A stretch of DNA of 64,000 nt from the NCBI GenBank assembly GCA_002633005.1, contig NMRA01000035.1, positions 126,001-190,000 on the forward strand. Reading direction: 5' to 3'. Origin of the DNA: Phoronis australis. Taxonomy: Eukaryota > Phoronida > Phoronidae. The translations under genes and the position numbers were made by a program. Below the pieces are notes generated by a model that was not told the origin of the DNA, ran no database searches, and saw only the letters and a program-made list of their open reading frames with translations. This document shows, one piece after another, positions 1 through 15,200 of the stretch; positions within the stretch are counted from its first letter, which is position 1, and each line of letters begins with the position of its first letter.

Positions 1-201
1 TTTCTCAGCAACAAGTTTATATTAATCTCAGTATAGAAGCAGAAGACATACCAGGGAATGAACAATTGTTTCACATAAGAAATCCACAAAAGAAGGTGAC
101 CGTCAAGTGTTTAGTTAGGTTTCTTCTCATTTTGGCCAACCAAGAACAAAACCACAGTTGAATTACTATAGACCTCTGATGTGATCGGTCGAGCCTCTCA
201 C
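1..201 (-). other. Ankyrin intron 5, start only
   Basis: Begins with the GTGAGAGG donor at 201 and runs off the left edge. AT-rich, with no further exon or recognisable element. Confidence 0.8.
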
Positions 202-3200
202 CTTTGACTGAAGATCAACATTGTGTTCATTTCTGAGCAGCAACGAGGCTGCGTTCACATCGTCTTTCTTGGCCGCGATGTGCAGTGCCGGGAGTTTGAC
301 CTTGCCCTTGCTGTCTGCCTCCAGAAGCACTGCGACGACCTTGTCGCGACCTTGCTGCAGGGCGACAGCTAAGGGAGTAAATCCGTCCTGGAAATAACGC
401 CGTGTGCAGCTTTTACAACAAGTGAAATGATTTGCCGTTGTTCAATATTATGATTAAAATTGCTTTACATTTATCTTCAAAACCACTAGATTAAGGGATT
501 TAACTTTTAACTAAAAATAAAAAATTAAATTTTCCTAATGTCAATTTGAATAAATTTACAAGTGCATGGAATCCCAAATACTTTTCATCATATTTATACC
601 AAAGTTAAGCTCTTTTCGCAAACCACTTTTCATTGAGCTGACATTTCGAAAATGTTATGACTGACCACCAAATAAGCTCGCTGCACAAACACTATGTAGT
701 CACACACTTGGACTGCCACCATGAAGCATCGGAAATCTTAGTATTTCAACCAATAACTACCAACATATCCAGAAAAACCATTGTATGAACTTAACTTCTT
801 AATATATTTTCATGTAAGTTTAACCTATGAACAATCACAGTAAAATCCATATGTCCATGCATGTTTAGCATGATTGCTTGTTCTACATAAAAAGCCCATG
901 GGCGAGAAGGTCTGTGAACTCGTTTCCACACAAATTGTTTGTTTAACATCTGGACAGGTGGTCAGTGGACCAGGGCAGTGATTAAAACCTTAGGCTGCAA
1001 AAATCACTCAAGGCCTTGGTAGTCGCATTACTATTTCTCCAGCCAATAGAGGTCTCTTGCTATTCATTAGAAAGTGGTAGTGAACCACACTTTTTATCAT
1101 ATGAAAGGATAGAGGCCTACAGAGGGCGTGACCTAAATAGACTGAGCTTTTCTAAAGATTGGACTCTTGCTTCACAAACAGCATCAAGTGAATTTCTTCA
1201 AGTTCGTCGCTGATATCAGCCGTGAAGGTCATTTTCTTAAAAATGGAAAATTGCGAACAAAACAACGAGATGTATGGAGTGGAAGATACCATAGCTCAAT
1301 CTGTATTTCGTAACGAAAGTGACTCTATACATAAAGGCAATATTAGAAAACAAATGGAAACACTATAATGGTTCTAAAGTGTCTTATTCATAATTGTCAT
1401 TTTTACATCAACCTAGACTATTGTGAAAAGTGATAATAGAAAATGTTGTCGCTGATGCATGGATTACTTACATTAGTTGCAATACTTGGGCTGGCTCCGT
1501 TACTCAGGAGAAACTTGACCACCTCTGCGTGGTTCTCCTGCGCAGCCATGTAGAGCGGGGTGAAACCAATCTGAAGCAGACGACAATGAGCATTGGTGAA
1601 TCAGCAGTGCATCTATGGAGGTTCAGGGGGTTTAAACCCCTGTGGGGGTATGAACAAAAACGCGCCTCCAGTGTTAGTAAACCTCCCCTTGTCCAAAACA
1701 TCGTAGATCCAAAATCGGCTGTGTACACTGATTTCTCACGCCAAGCGGCCACATGAAATAGTTTTGCAGCTTCCAAGTTCAGTATTGACCATTTAATACC
1801 CTGCCTTCCTTAAATATTGAATAATAACCAATAAAACATGCAGCACAGGAACTGTCATATTGAGTTACCACAAGAACTGAATCCACACCACCAAATACCA
1901 TCCTAAGGGTACAAAAAGTATGTCACAGCTGCCAAATTACACAGTGTCAGGCACTAATTGTGGGTGCCAGTGTGAATTTGACAGCCTTGGACAAATAATA
2001 ATGCTGTATAAATAAAATCACGGTACTAATTCTAAGCGACAGTTGTTAATTGCTGAATATCAATTCAGAATTAAGAGCTTGTACAAGCTTCATATAACGG
2101 CATATTTTGTTCAACCCATTAAGTCCAGACCACCAGAGAGATTCTGCAGGCATGATGATTATATCCGAATTCAGCATTGTAAGCTGAGTCAGCTTACAAT
2201 GCTGAATTCCCACGTCCTTGATTCAACTCTCCTCTTTTGCGGAGGTGGAAAAATGCATTGTACAATTGACTTGGCACTCAAAAGGTACGCCATACGGCAG
2301 AGCCAGAGCCGAATCAGACATGTGAACAACAATTAATCATGTCTCAATCAGCTTTTCAAAATGTTTGTGTCTGCACTGCACTGCATCTGGCTACAGTAGA
2401 ACTTTATTGGGGACAGAATGACGAATGGAGAACTAAATACTACATTTGAACATGTGGTAAACACTACTAATCGAATGAGATTTTATATTGCACTGAAATA
2501 CTGTAATGTAATTGATTTTCAACATTCCAAAATGATAGCACGTAACTAGCTACAGGCAGATGTATATATATTCTTTCAAAACGCCACAGCTATTTTACCT
2601 CAGACTGTATGTTGACTTTAGCTCCATGCTCAATGAGTATCCTGACAACTTCTTCCTTGCCAGCCAGGGATGCAATGTGCAGCGCCGTGTTACCTTTCTT
2701 AGTCTGAGCATCAACATTGGCGCCTCTTTTGAGCAGTTCTTGAACTACTGAGGTGTGGCCTTCCTTTGAAGCAAGGTGAAGAGCGTTGAGGCCATTCTGA
2801 AACATAGATTCACCCTTATGTCAAGCAATTGATTTTAATGAAGAAAACAGTCTGCCAATCACCACTCGAGATACTCGGTTTAATAACATACACACTGGAC
2901 CCTTTCTGAAATCCAGCTCGCTATTTCAAATGAATTATTACAGAGATCAGTTCAGTAATTTACCTGAGAAAGGAGAAGCTCACCGGAAAAAAGTTCATAG
3001 AGAAAATGAAACGTAGCATAATGTATTCCTACTGTACTTTTCTCCTGACCCGCATTCAAGGTGTAAAACACGGTGTGTTACCCTCACAATCACGAAACAT
3101 CCATCAAATTAGGGCCTTCAGCTTTCAATTGAAATATTTAAGTGTCATTGTGTCAGACAGTATGCTGGTACAAACTAATTTATATATTTATTTATTATTG

Positions 3201-6200
3201 TGATATTTAAAATGAGAATGGCCTCTTCAGTGATAGCACTGCTTTCCAAGAGGGCCCTCAACAAGAAAAACAGTAGTATAATACAATGAAGTAATAAAAC
3301 AACAATGAAATACGTAACAAAGATACAATTAAAACAGGTTGAGAATTAAGACAATAACTAAATGACAAATAATGGTAAAAATTTAACTAAGACAGATGAA
3401 ATAAATTAAGAGATGACTCTAGACAGTGAGAGTATTTACGACAATGAAAAAATGACATGATTAAGACAGGCAGGGTATAAAAGGTTAAGTAAATTACTAT
3501 TCTAAGTATTTCATTTACTACTTTCATTTTCCTCAATTCCAAGCAAAGCTCAAAAGACACAGTCAAGCTTTGCAATATTCTCTACACCCACCTACATATT
3601 GGCAACTGACTCTCCTTGCCATCTATATACTGATAAATCACAGACCCCAGTAAAAAATCTCAACACTTGAAAGTTAATAAGCCTCCTATTCCTAACAACA
3701 TTCCACACACAAGACTGTCTCATCACAAGCATGTACCAGCAGGGCTGGTAAGGTGTGTCCAATTAACATAATTGATTATTAATGATAAATGACAACCACG
3801 TTTATTAAAAGTTCCCTTAATTAATATGTTTAAAGATGTATTAACCTTGTTTTTTTAAGTCTAGACAGAGCAATAGCCGGTAATTTTTTGTTTTTACTTG
3901 TTTTTATGTTCCAGTATTCAGCACTCTGTCATGTTAACACAAATTAACTTAAAATGGTCCTTTCATCATCTGTAGACATGCAATAAACCGACATTGTGAC
4001 TGAACATTGTGACTGATTCATGCGCAAAATTACCAAGACATAACAACACATTACTCGTCACCAATCAGGAAATTGTTATTTCAAAGGCCTCAAAAAGGGG
4101 GTCTTCAAATGTTAACAAAACACACAAAAATAAGTCAGAACACTAACAGTTTAAACTCCAACAGCATCAGAATAATTTGCAGACACAACCTAAATGCCAT
4201 CGGAGAATATCTTCTCAAACATTAGTCATACTCATGCCCAGGCCGCCAGATGTTAAGCCAATAGGAATGGATATCATTGCATGCATGCTGGCGAGAAACA
4301 TAGCTCCGCACTAACCAACAAGAAACACATTTAGAATGGCAGCTGATAATGGTGTATTTTGGAAATTAGTAACATCACTATTTACCCTCCTGACTGGGTG
4401 GTGCACAATTACTAAATATCATGAACTGGTCGAGCAGCGTGGAAGTCTTAAAAAAGTTTTGCAACAAGGTCATACTGGCAATTTCAGAATTTGCAACACT
4501 GAGAAGTCTACGAATTGCCACCAAGGCTAAAAACATGGCCAATTAGAATTAGAAGCATATAGTTGACTAGGCCTTCACTTAGCTGGTACTACGGTACTTG
4601 TTATATTCATATGTGATGCATCACACGACAACTATATGCCTGATACCTTCAAATGAAATCCGCAGTTACAGAACTCCAACAAAAAATTATGGTTGGTAAA
4701 CAGATTTATAGGACGAAAGAAGGAATTGCAATCAAAATCTCATCAGAGTTGTACGGAGTGTGTCCAGACAATCAAGACTGCGTTAATTTCACAGAAAATG
4801 CGGTTTTATATCAAATCAGACCGACTTCCAAACTGATATCACACAGATGAAAAAAATCAGGACTAGAATTGTTCACAGTGTGCATTTAGAAACTATCACT
4901 TTTAACATTCACAGCCACTGTCTCACACCATGATTCCGTTGCCATGACAACTCAGACATGACTCACCACCTAGGTTAAAGGAAATGACCTCATTATGTTG
5001 CAGCTGCAGACAGATGCTAATCAAATGGTCAGCAGTTAATCACCAGAGGGTGTAGAGTTTGAAAAAAGCCCGGGTTTATTTCAAAACATACCGAAGCACA
5101 AATGTTCATTATTTCCATATAAACTGTAATTGCCAGACTCACCAGCATTTGCTAGGTATGCCAAATACTAGCTAATATGATCTTACTTAGACCCCCCAGT
5201 CAGATTATCTCCACATGTAATCAAATGCGGTATTTTCAGACCAAAAAAGCATGACATTATCTAATAATATCATTGCCAAGCAACCAATTCTGCTTTTGAT
5301 AACTTCTTCTGCTTCTGTAAATAGTCTCTTTGCAGTGTTATTTTTGAGCACTCACCAAATATCATCAGTTTGCATAACAAGCTGTTTAGCAGTTTTTGGT
5401 GAGCTGACTCATGGACGAGACATTCTCACCAACTGGTGACTGACACTATTACAGACTGTGAGAAAAATATTCTTAAGATAGGTGATAAATATATGAGTCA
5501 AGCTCGTTGCAGAGAAAAAAAGGCAGTGTGTCATGAACATATGGAAGCCTTTCTTGTAAGGAGGTCCTGACCACTGGTTCCTGGACGGGGGGGGGGGGGG
5601 GGGGGGGGGGGNNNNNNNNNNNNNNNNNNNNNNNNNNNNNNNNNNNNNNNNNNNNNNNNNNNNNNNNNNNNNNNNNNNNNNNNNNNNNNNNNNNNNNNNA
5701 ATATAGCAATAGTTCTTGTATCAATATCATTTATATTAAGCATTAATATAATATAATATAATATTGGCATTATACTCTTCCATTCCAATTGGCACATTAC
5801 CATACAAACTGATATAGCTATGTGGAGGCAACTGCACGACTGACAAGTATGACCATAGCCATCTACCTGCTAGAAATGAACACAGATTTGAGTCCACTAA
5901 TGTGACTCAAGGGCAGGCCACACTCAAAGGCAAGAAAAAAATGTCTCATTGAAAACAATGCTTATACCTAACTCCAATTCCTCAACGCTATCTAACATCA
6001 AGAAAATACTGTGTCATTATGAGTACTAAAGGTATTGTTCAGCTAAACAGCAAGATGTCAGTTTTGATTATTTGTGTTTTGAAAAATGGAACAACTGGAG
6101 CAAACATTCTTCAGTCCCTAAAAACTATTTCTAGGTTGGCACTAGACGAAAAAATGCTAGCGTTCCAGCCCCGGAGATGTGGTGTCTGTCTGCAAAGAGT

Positions 6201-9200
6201 GCTTGTAGCAAAAAATTGACGCACTGATAAACATAGACCATCTTCACCTGCACATCTGTGTGCCCTTTGAAGTATTCAGTCTGGCTGCAAAAGTGCTAGT
6301 GAAAAGGCCAGCAGTTTTGGAGCAACTCAAACAGTCAAAAAAACACCAGCAAAAGTGATTCAGTCATTCACATTTCTAGCATTTTCACCATATGGCATCA
6401 TCAAACTATTCTACAAGGACATACTAGTAGACTTTCATAAATGGAAAAATCTTGCTAAGGAAGGTAGTGTGATCACGTGTTTTTCTTGTAATACATGGCA
6501 ATATCTCACTAAGTCGAGCGTGTTCCTGAGTTTTCGCGAGATTTTCACCTCTACTATAGGCGCACTCTAACTGGATGCGCAATGGCAATCTCTATCCCCA
6601 TAAAAGCAAGGCTGATTTTGGCAACATTTGTACTTCTACTCTAGTGCCATGCTGTATATTTGGAACCAACTCGAATCTGATGCCCGCCAGAGTGAATCTA
6701 GTAATCGTTACATACGGGTACCTATGTGCGATAGTTGTCTCCGACTGGAACTCCAGTTTTGTGGTTAACCCTTTTATTATATATCTTATTTTTTGCTATA
6801 CCATTTTGTTAGTAAAACTGTTTCCAATTCAAACTTAAGTCCCATTTACACTGGAAACAACTGACATGGAGCAGCTGGCACGGAACAGTTGATCAGGAGC
6901 AAATAAGTGTGTAAACATGGCCGACACGGAGCAAGTGAACACCGGCAGTTATTTGTCATCAGTTAGAGAGGTAGAACAAGTTTCACTTGATCAGTGTCTC
7001 CAGTGTCAACTACACGTCTAAACACAAACCGGATCAAAGTGGCAGGGATTAACTTTTATTGTATTTGCGCAATAGCACGCATATTTTGTTTTGGGACGTT
7101 CATCATAGTTAATCTGAAGATACACAGACTGTCTAAGTGTAATTTACTTCCTCCGTGCTGATCCAGTTTCCGATAATGTTGTATAAATGCAACTGAAGTG
7201 GAGCAACTTGCGCCGTGTTCCTCGAGCAAAAACCGATCCAGTGTGCAATAGTTGGATGATAAAATAATTCAGTAGTCTGGTATCAAGCATTATCAAGCAA
7301 AAGGTCATAATGCAAAATCAATGAGTATGCACGAAGCCCTATAGGAATAATCAGCTACTAATTTGTCTGAAAACCTGCGAAATTTTTATTTGAGTTTGAA
7401 GGCTACAAGCTCTTTCACACTAACTTAACTGCGATAAGAGCGGAGTGTCGATGTCAACAGTGAAGTCAGTTGAACCGTTCATACCAGCTTCAGTAGTTTA
7501 AGGCATCGAAATAAATGGTAAGTGGCGCTGCGGTTGTAGAACTAATCGCCAGATAGCCCAGACGCATAAGGTCTCCTACGAGGTAGGCTGAGAAATCCAT
7601 TATTTCTGTCCAATGCGCGTTAAGATTTTTAATGTGACAACTTGAAAACATTTTCACATGACAATTGATATAAAACTTATTTCTAAAGCGACTGGTGTTT
7701 ATTTGAGCAAAATACTACCAAACATTAGCAACAACACTACCCTTGAATTGTTGATGATAACATTACCCCCCTGGCGATGACTTTGATGAGACCAAAGTAG
7801 ATTGCTAAATACCACATCACAACCTCGATGTTCCGTTGTTAAATCCATCTGTTTAGTGCAAATTAAGTTAAGTGACGCTGTTAACTTCGATCCAGGACCA
7901 AAGTAAGCCGTTCATACTGACAGCAACTCCTCAAAACATTGACGCGCCGACATTGATATAACAGAGCCTTATAGCAATCAAAATCAAAATTTCTATGTGA
8001 TATTGAACCTTTAAATTAATAACTACGGCTTTGTAACATTCCTACAGAACTGAAGACTAGAGATGAATCAAAACAATATAAACCCCTTGCATATTAGACG
8101 ACCAGAAAAGACATCCAGGTGACCTTTAACACCTACGAAATTCATTAATTGTATAACACCAGAACATTTAAATACCAGTATACTATCCAAACTGTACTTA
8201 ACACAGAAGGTCAACTTTGAGAAATCATTAGAAAGATCTGTAATGAGCCATTGATTTCACCTTCGACTTCAGGAATCCAGGGAAATTGTTTTAACAGCGC
8301 AGACTGAGGTATTAAAGGTGAACCGAGTAGAAAGAGCTAATGCATGACACAGATCAGCAGAATGGAAATCAATAAAATCCAACGGAAAGCAATTGGTTAA
8401 CATGCACATCTAAACTTTGGCATTCCTTAAGATATATCAGCCACACTGACTAACTCCAATATGTGAAACCGACGTTGGATTACATTTTGGTGTGCAGTCT
8501 CTCTGTCTCAGGGCCACCTACTAGAACTTTCATTTATGAAACATAAAGTTCCTAGTCGAAAATGTCAGCTGCCACGCACATTCATTTAACAAACCTTGCA
8601 AGAAACGAACAAAATTAACAATTTTGAAGAAATGTTGTTTTGTGAAAATTGACATTCCAAGAATACTCACAATAACTGAAATTTATCATGTAGTCATCTT
8701 CTCAAAATACTTTAGGAGGCAAATTCTTCGAAAGTTTTGAGAGAGTCAGCAATTCAATTGTCTGCTTTAATTTGTACCATATGTTAACTAAGACACAGTA
8801 AAACAAAATGAAAATTATGCATATAATGAAAATTATGTTTTTTCATCATAACTATTTAAAATCTTTCAAGCAAAAATGGCAGTCTGTTAGAACATTCTTT
8901 GCGTATCTGCACACAGTTTAAAGCACCACTTTACAGCACCCTGTTCTTCACACACTGTTGTTCAGAATGTAAACATTTGGCCATCCAAATTCACTTATGA
9001 AGCCTAATCCAATAGAAATGACTCCTGATTAGATGGGAGACAGAGCTGAAGGGCTCTTCAGTAAATCATTAGCAGTGAGTGAACAACAAGCAAATTATCT
9101 CCCTTTGTCTCTCAAGGCCATACCAGTCAGAAATCTGTTTTCTGTCCAGATGAAGTAGTTACACATTAGACAATGCTTTGGTTAGGTAACCCACAACACA

Positions 9201-12200
9201 AATTTGACACAGGAAGCTGTTGTAATTTTGAAATATCTCACAAGAATCACATCATACACCAAGATAAGGAGCAAATAAATTTTTGTCCCACTTTCCTTGA
9301 AGTCATATTGCTAACCTGTTACTACAGAACTGGCTCAGTAACGCTAGACCTAGCTAAAATCTAATCAAAATCACGTGTTCTGATTTAAAATACACCGTAA
9401 TGTCTCACGTAATCTCGTGAAGTCTTGCTTTTAGCGAGTTTCAGGAGTTACTGAATGGGAGGCAGGAATTTGCCTGCAGTCTGTAAGACCCAGGCTGGTT
9501 TTCCATGGTGCAAGGCTATCCTTAAATCACAAGATGGCAACTGCCCCACTTTTCTGTTAACTTTGGAAATCCGCCTGGCTCGAAATTTACAAATAGCTCA
9601 GAACGACAACCATTGAAAAAGATCACACAATTTAGGCATCTCTTCCACGCAGATCAAGAAATATCCAACACTCACATCCTTGGTGACAGGAACAAAACCT
9701 AATGCGGAAATATGCGTCTTTAAGCAGATAAAGCTGCTATGAAACCAACTTTCATCAAAAACCTATCTTTTGATCAAGACCACTCGCTGCTATGGAACTG
9801 GTGACAATTTCTTCCTCCCACAAATTAGAGTTAAGTTCTTGGCTTGGACAGTTCGTTACTGCTTGAGACCATACTCGACATTAGTAAGCTTGTCACGACA
9901 ATTCCTCATTATACATGCCACGCCAGATCTTCAGCAATAATGATCCATCAGTTCAATACAAGCCTAGAAACCTTCTCTTTTGAGAGAGTAATACGTACAG
10001 CACAAAGTGATCTAACCTAAATCAAATTTTTGATTCTTCGACAGAACAGAGGTTCATAGAAACTTGTATGGTAATGTCAAAAGAATAAAGTTGGTCTGCA
10101 AAATGATATTAAGCGAATCATAACACACTCCATCAGTTAAGACAAAGACATACAGTTCGCACACAGGTAAACTTAATAATGTATGTAGATTGAAGTCCTC
10201 AGCATTAGCTTCAAACAATTAAGCTTTTAAATTCAGCTGTTTTGCCCATGGCAAAGGCGACCTTAATTGCACTCAAGTGCATTGGTACTCAGGTCTTATT
10301 GTATCTTACAAGCACTCAAGATGGCACTTGATGGCAAGTAAGCAATCAACCTTCTTTTGTTAACTAGGCCCTGAAAACTAGTGAACCATCCATGTCCTCG
10401 TAGAATTAAATAGAAACTCCACCTTTCTAGTGCCAGTGCTTTTCTACAAACAAACAAAATGGAGTAACTTTCCCATAGTTATATATTCTGACAAAACTTT
10501 TTGATAAAAATGGTAGACTTCCACAATCTAGACATGGTGGCCAGTCGTAAGACAGAATGAACTTCGCTGTCCTCTAACTGGCCACAAAGCAACTGCCACA
10601 TTTTCTGCAAATCCTAAAGAACTTTCTTATTCTCCATAAACAGTGCTCATGATGAAACCAACGTACACTTCTATGCCACCTAGTACAAGTGACCTCACCC
10701 CTATGGCTACAGAATTAGAGAATCAAAAAATTATTATGGCCAAAAAGTGATGTAATTAACAGAATTATAGTCTGTGAGACCATTTGCTATAAGCACTCTA
10801 AGTGTCTCGTTTCAGAATTCAAACCTAGGTTGCATTCCGTAAGTTTACCTAGAACGTTCACCAGAAAAAAATAATGTGATCACGTTCTTCGTTTGTAGTG
10901 TATGGTGATATCTCACAAACACTAGCGTGATCTTGCGTTTTCGCGAGATTCTTGCTTTACGGAATGCAGCCCAGGTGTGGTTGCTCAATAAGTCTTCCAC
11001 ATTTAGACCAGGGTCAGCGGTGAAACAACTTACAGCATTGCTTGTGTTGATGTCTGTGCTTCCTTTCAAATACTCCAGCACCTTATCCAAGTTGCCCGCT
11101 CTGGCTGCTCGCAGGAAGCTGGCGTTACCATCCGTCTACAAGCAAAACAGACAGCTAAAACACATGGATAACCAAATATCATTGCAGTTGCTCGAAAAAC
11201 AAAGGTTTCTGGAGTAACAACGGTTTATGTCTTATCAAGCATTTCCAATAGTGCATCAAGAGTGCAAGGAATTGGAAAATTCAACTTAGGAACAAAGTCA
11301 AATGTGTGCAAAAATCATCATGAAAAGTTCAGTTAAGAGAAAAGCTTAGGAAATGCAGTGTATTGCAGGATATAGTCCACTGCTGCAAATGTAATTCATA
11401 TATCAGTCATGAGAGACAAGGGATATGTAATGCACAAGAAACTGCATCTACTATCAGTGCTGGCAAACACCAGCATTTGACATGTCACTAGAGAGGACCG
11501 CCATCACAGAGAGAAAAAGTTGGCATAATAATTTCATTGCGCAATTCTGTGAAAACCAAATTTTCCTGCTAACTACAGGCTGCTAACCCACCAACATAAA
11601 GAGAGAACAGTATATACTATGCAATAAACAGCTTTTTATAACTTTTTAAAACCATCAACAACCTTTAGTTTAAAAAAGAAAGAGGAAAGGTACAAGAAAT
11701 TCATGAAAACTTGACCACTTGAGATTTAAGTTGGCAATACTGCAGGAATACAAGTTAATGAGATATGTCAACATGACAGTATGAAACCTTGATGAGCAGG
11801 TAATTATATTTAAACTGCTCATTAGATCAATCAAGGCCAGTTACCATTATAACTGTACATAGTGTAAGAACAGAGCTCTTTTCTTCACCACATAAATACT
11901 AACACCTAGGACCAACAAAATGAAGCAAAACAATTAGATGGAACTTTGGCATGTTAGGAACATGCCAATGAAATTGTGTCTCAAATCTTCCATTGTGAAT
12001 ACAGGTTAACCTTTGACCTAGCCAAGTCTGTTACAAAGAGACCTCAGCACCATCCTAGGCTGCAGAAGTTACTTCACATCTTGTAAACCATAACACCATG
12101 ACTCATAGCTAGTGAAAAACAACTCAGATGGTGGGATAGGTTGGCTTCAGATGTTGGACACAGCAGACACAATCAATACAGCAATCTAATGACATGACCA

Positions 12201-15200
12201 GTCAGCTGATGTCAAGAAACACCACAGATATCCTAATCCAAAATCTTTTCAATAGAAAATAAATTACCACCAATTTAGCATTGGAATGTATCATACTTAC
12301 AAGTAAATGCAGAGTAAACATTTCAATAAACTCATAATATCCTGTCTTACTGTCTGCTTGACCAGCATAGATAACAATCCTCAGGGCCAGGTTACTAGTT
12401 TGGTAAAGCCTCACTAAGGAAGCTAGCATGATCGCGTGTTTTGCTTGTAATACATGGTAATATCTCGCGAATTCCTGCGTATTCTTACATTTTCGCGAGA
12501 ACCTCCCACGCCTGATTAATCATACAACTTGTATGCTAACAATACATGAGGCAAGTGTTCGAGAATGCATACATCTCTCAAACCACAGTCTCCAGTGAAT
12601 TTCTGGACACATCAAAGACTTCATGGCACTATCACACATGGAAGTGAGCCCACTATTCATGTACCTGTTTAACATACTAGTCAAAAAACGAACAATAAGT
12701 ACGGCAAATGACCAAAATGACTGTTTAAATTGAAAAATAAATAATAGTTGTCTTAGAATTTTTGAAATCTGTGCATTGCAAGAGAAATTATAGTGTATAG
12801 ATTTGCTTAATCAGTGTGGCTGAGCCACGAGTATTTATTAACATTAATGAAAGGAGGGGTTGGTCACAGTCTGGCTTAGGCGTGCTTATAGCTTGGGCAG
12901 ACAAAAGGCCAAATGTTAGCGTAGGAATTGCTTCATGTCCTGCCAAACGTTTGTCCTCATCTTCAGCTATTAATATGATTTTTACAAAGATTACTGCTGG
13001 TCAAGTAATCTATTACTGATCATGCCTCATGCTTCAAATGCAACATCTGATTTTCATGAAATTATTAATGCGATCTATTTCAAGTCACTTAGTGTTTTGT
13101 TTTCTGCTTATATTGGGGCCAACAAAGAAGAGCAAAGTTATCAATAACTTGACTTGAGCACCATAGTGCACTTTCAAGTAACAGCTTGCAGAAGCCTGGT
13201 AACAGCTATTTTAAAAACATCTAACACAGAAGGGCACTTAGCCACGGAATTCCAAAACTCCTCACGACTGAGCGAAATAAACTGGCATTCTGATATTTGT
13301 GAAGTAGTGCCTTTTTGCATGTCAACTGAAGCACAGTATCAGTCAAAGAACTCTGGTTGACCGTGCCTGTTGGGTTTCTAAGTTTTATTTTACAAAGCAG
13401 CATAAGTCCTGTCTCTCAAGAATCATGAGATCTAACGTCTGACTTCAGCTGCATTTGCAAAACTGCACCCATTAGTCAATGAAAATGCACCGTGCAGTCT
13501 TTTGGAACTGATCTGGCTCCCCAGTTGAATGGAGGACAGACTCGACACAAACACTTGACCTTCCAGTCATCTAGCTTGTTTCTAGTAATCTATAGTACTA
13601 CTGGCACTGCACACCAAATGGCTTAATGGGCCACATCAACACCCATAGCAACTGAAGCCAATTACTGGCCAGACTGTTGGTGAAGAATTTGAGAACTGAA
13701 TGCTACAAAAACAGAGCACAGAGCTCGAAGGTCTACAAATTCTAGCTGACAAATTCGATAAATAAGCAGATGTCTTTATACTGCAAGACCAAAAGTGCTG
13801 CTTGCATGGGTAGAAAGACCTGAGTTCCCACACTGTCACTTTTCAGAGAAAGTTTTGAAGGCGAACAGCTGCTAACGAATACCATTTTGACAAGTGATAC
13901 TCAAGTGGCTTTCCTGTACATCCAAGATGTATTATTATTAGTTGGCGATAAAAAGAGCATCAATTATGGTCAAGCAAGATGGGTTGTTTGAAGAAAGAGC
14001 TAACATCATGAAAACACAGGGGAAAGTCGAGAGGTATTGCACGGTCACAAACACTCCTCCCATTTTAACAGACATTCTCGAATCATCGAAATAAGCGAAT
14101 CCAAAATTCTGTTTCACTACTTTAACGTTTCATACAATGTGGTGGAGATAAGTTCCACAGAAATATCCCAACCTATATCAACTGCATGTGAATTAATATC
14201 TTGATACCAGCTGTATCAGCAAACAGAGATGTATCATACTGAGCAGAGTGAACAAGCTTGCCAGATACCGCTGCTAAAACTGGGCTAAACGGTTTAATTG
14301 AGACCTGGTGTAGATAAACACTAGTCTTGTAGGGATCCACAGCCATATGGATATGATAAATGTGATTCACAAAATAGCAGAATGAGTAAGAGGGACACCA
14401 GGGTCAAGACAGCATTCTTTGTGGCATGATAAGGTTTAGGGAATTTGTCATAACGCCATCAACTATGAAGGCTGGCAAACGATGAATGATGTTCTGAAGA
14501 GTTTAGCTGTAAACTACAGCTTGTAACAACATTTTTCAAAAGATAGTTGTCAGTTTGGTTGAGATCCACAGGATATACACACATTTATAAATTATATGGC
14601 AGCTTTCAGACTTTTGAAAAACAGCAAAAAGTAATCATCCCCACTTCACTTGAGAACCATGTGGTCTTCAGGATATAAAAACTAAATTTTGATGTTTTAG
14701 ACAGACTTCATGAAGTGTAAAGGTTTCTGTAGTTTACACCCAAGGCACGGCAAGAAGTTCATCACAAAAGTTGTTTCCACCCCTTGCCCAAGTTAGTCAG
14801 CATTCATTGCTTTTGGCAGTGGAAACATCCACCTTTTACAGATTAATTCAACTGATTGTGAGGAAGTCCAACCAATAAGATTCAGCAGCCAACCAGAACA
14901 CGATCAAAAGCCTGCACTTGCCAGGATAACAAGCACAACTAATGAGGTCACACAGTTGATGGAAAAGACAGAAACATGAACAGTAAACAGGATCTTGTGA
15001 CCATGGTAACCGCAGCTTGATCTTACCAACAGAGTTGCTGGAGAAATTAGGACACTTGTTACTAATTGAGCCACACCAAAATAATCTATCACGGGTTGCT
15101 ACTGGGTGGCTACTTTCTGCTCTAACCACACAGCAAATTCAAATGTCCCTGAACACAGTAGTCAATATGCAGAACATCCCTTCATACATCATAACAAGTT

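Larger units (their letters stand above)
2797..11033 (-). other. Ankyrin intron 2 (8.2 kb)
   Basis: GT-AG borders. It contains one copy of a young tailed retroelement (3177-3470), a G25 run and assembly gap (5587-5699), and two copies of an ~85-bp repeat with a TTCGCGAGAT core (6455-6549 and 10870-10954). At 6838-7260 and 7390-7950 are stretches with recurring words (ACACTGG, GTTAAC, TTAACTTCGA) that look like old non-autonomous DNA elements without clear ends. I see no coding exon of another gene. Confidence 0.75.

Noticed and set aside
5473-5803. Frames containing a run of prolines and unknown residues
   Set aside because: They are translations of the poly-G run and the N gap.
12301-12322. 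Minus-strand MFTLHLL before GTAAGTAT, phase 0
   Set aside because: Seven hydrophobic codons in AT-rich sequence. The donor-like word alone is not evidence; its composition is unlike an ankyrin N-terminus.
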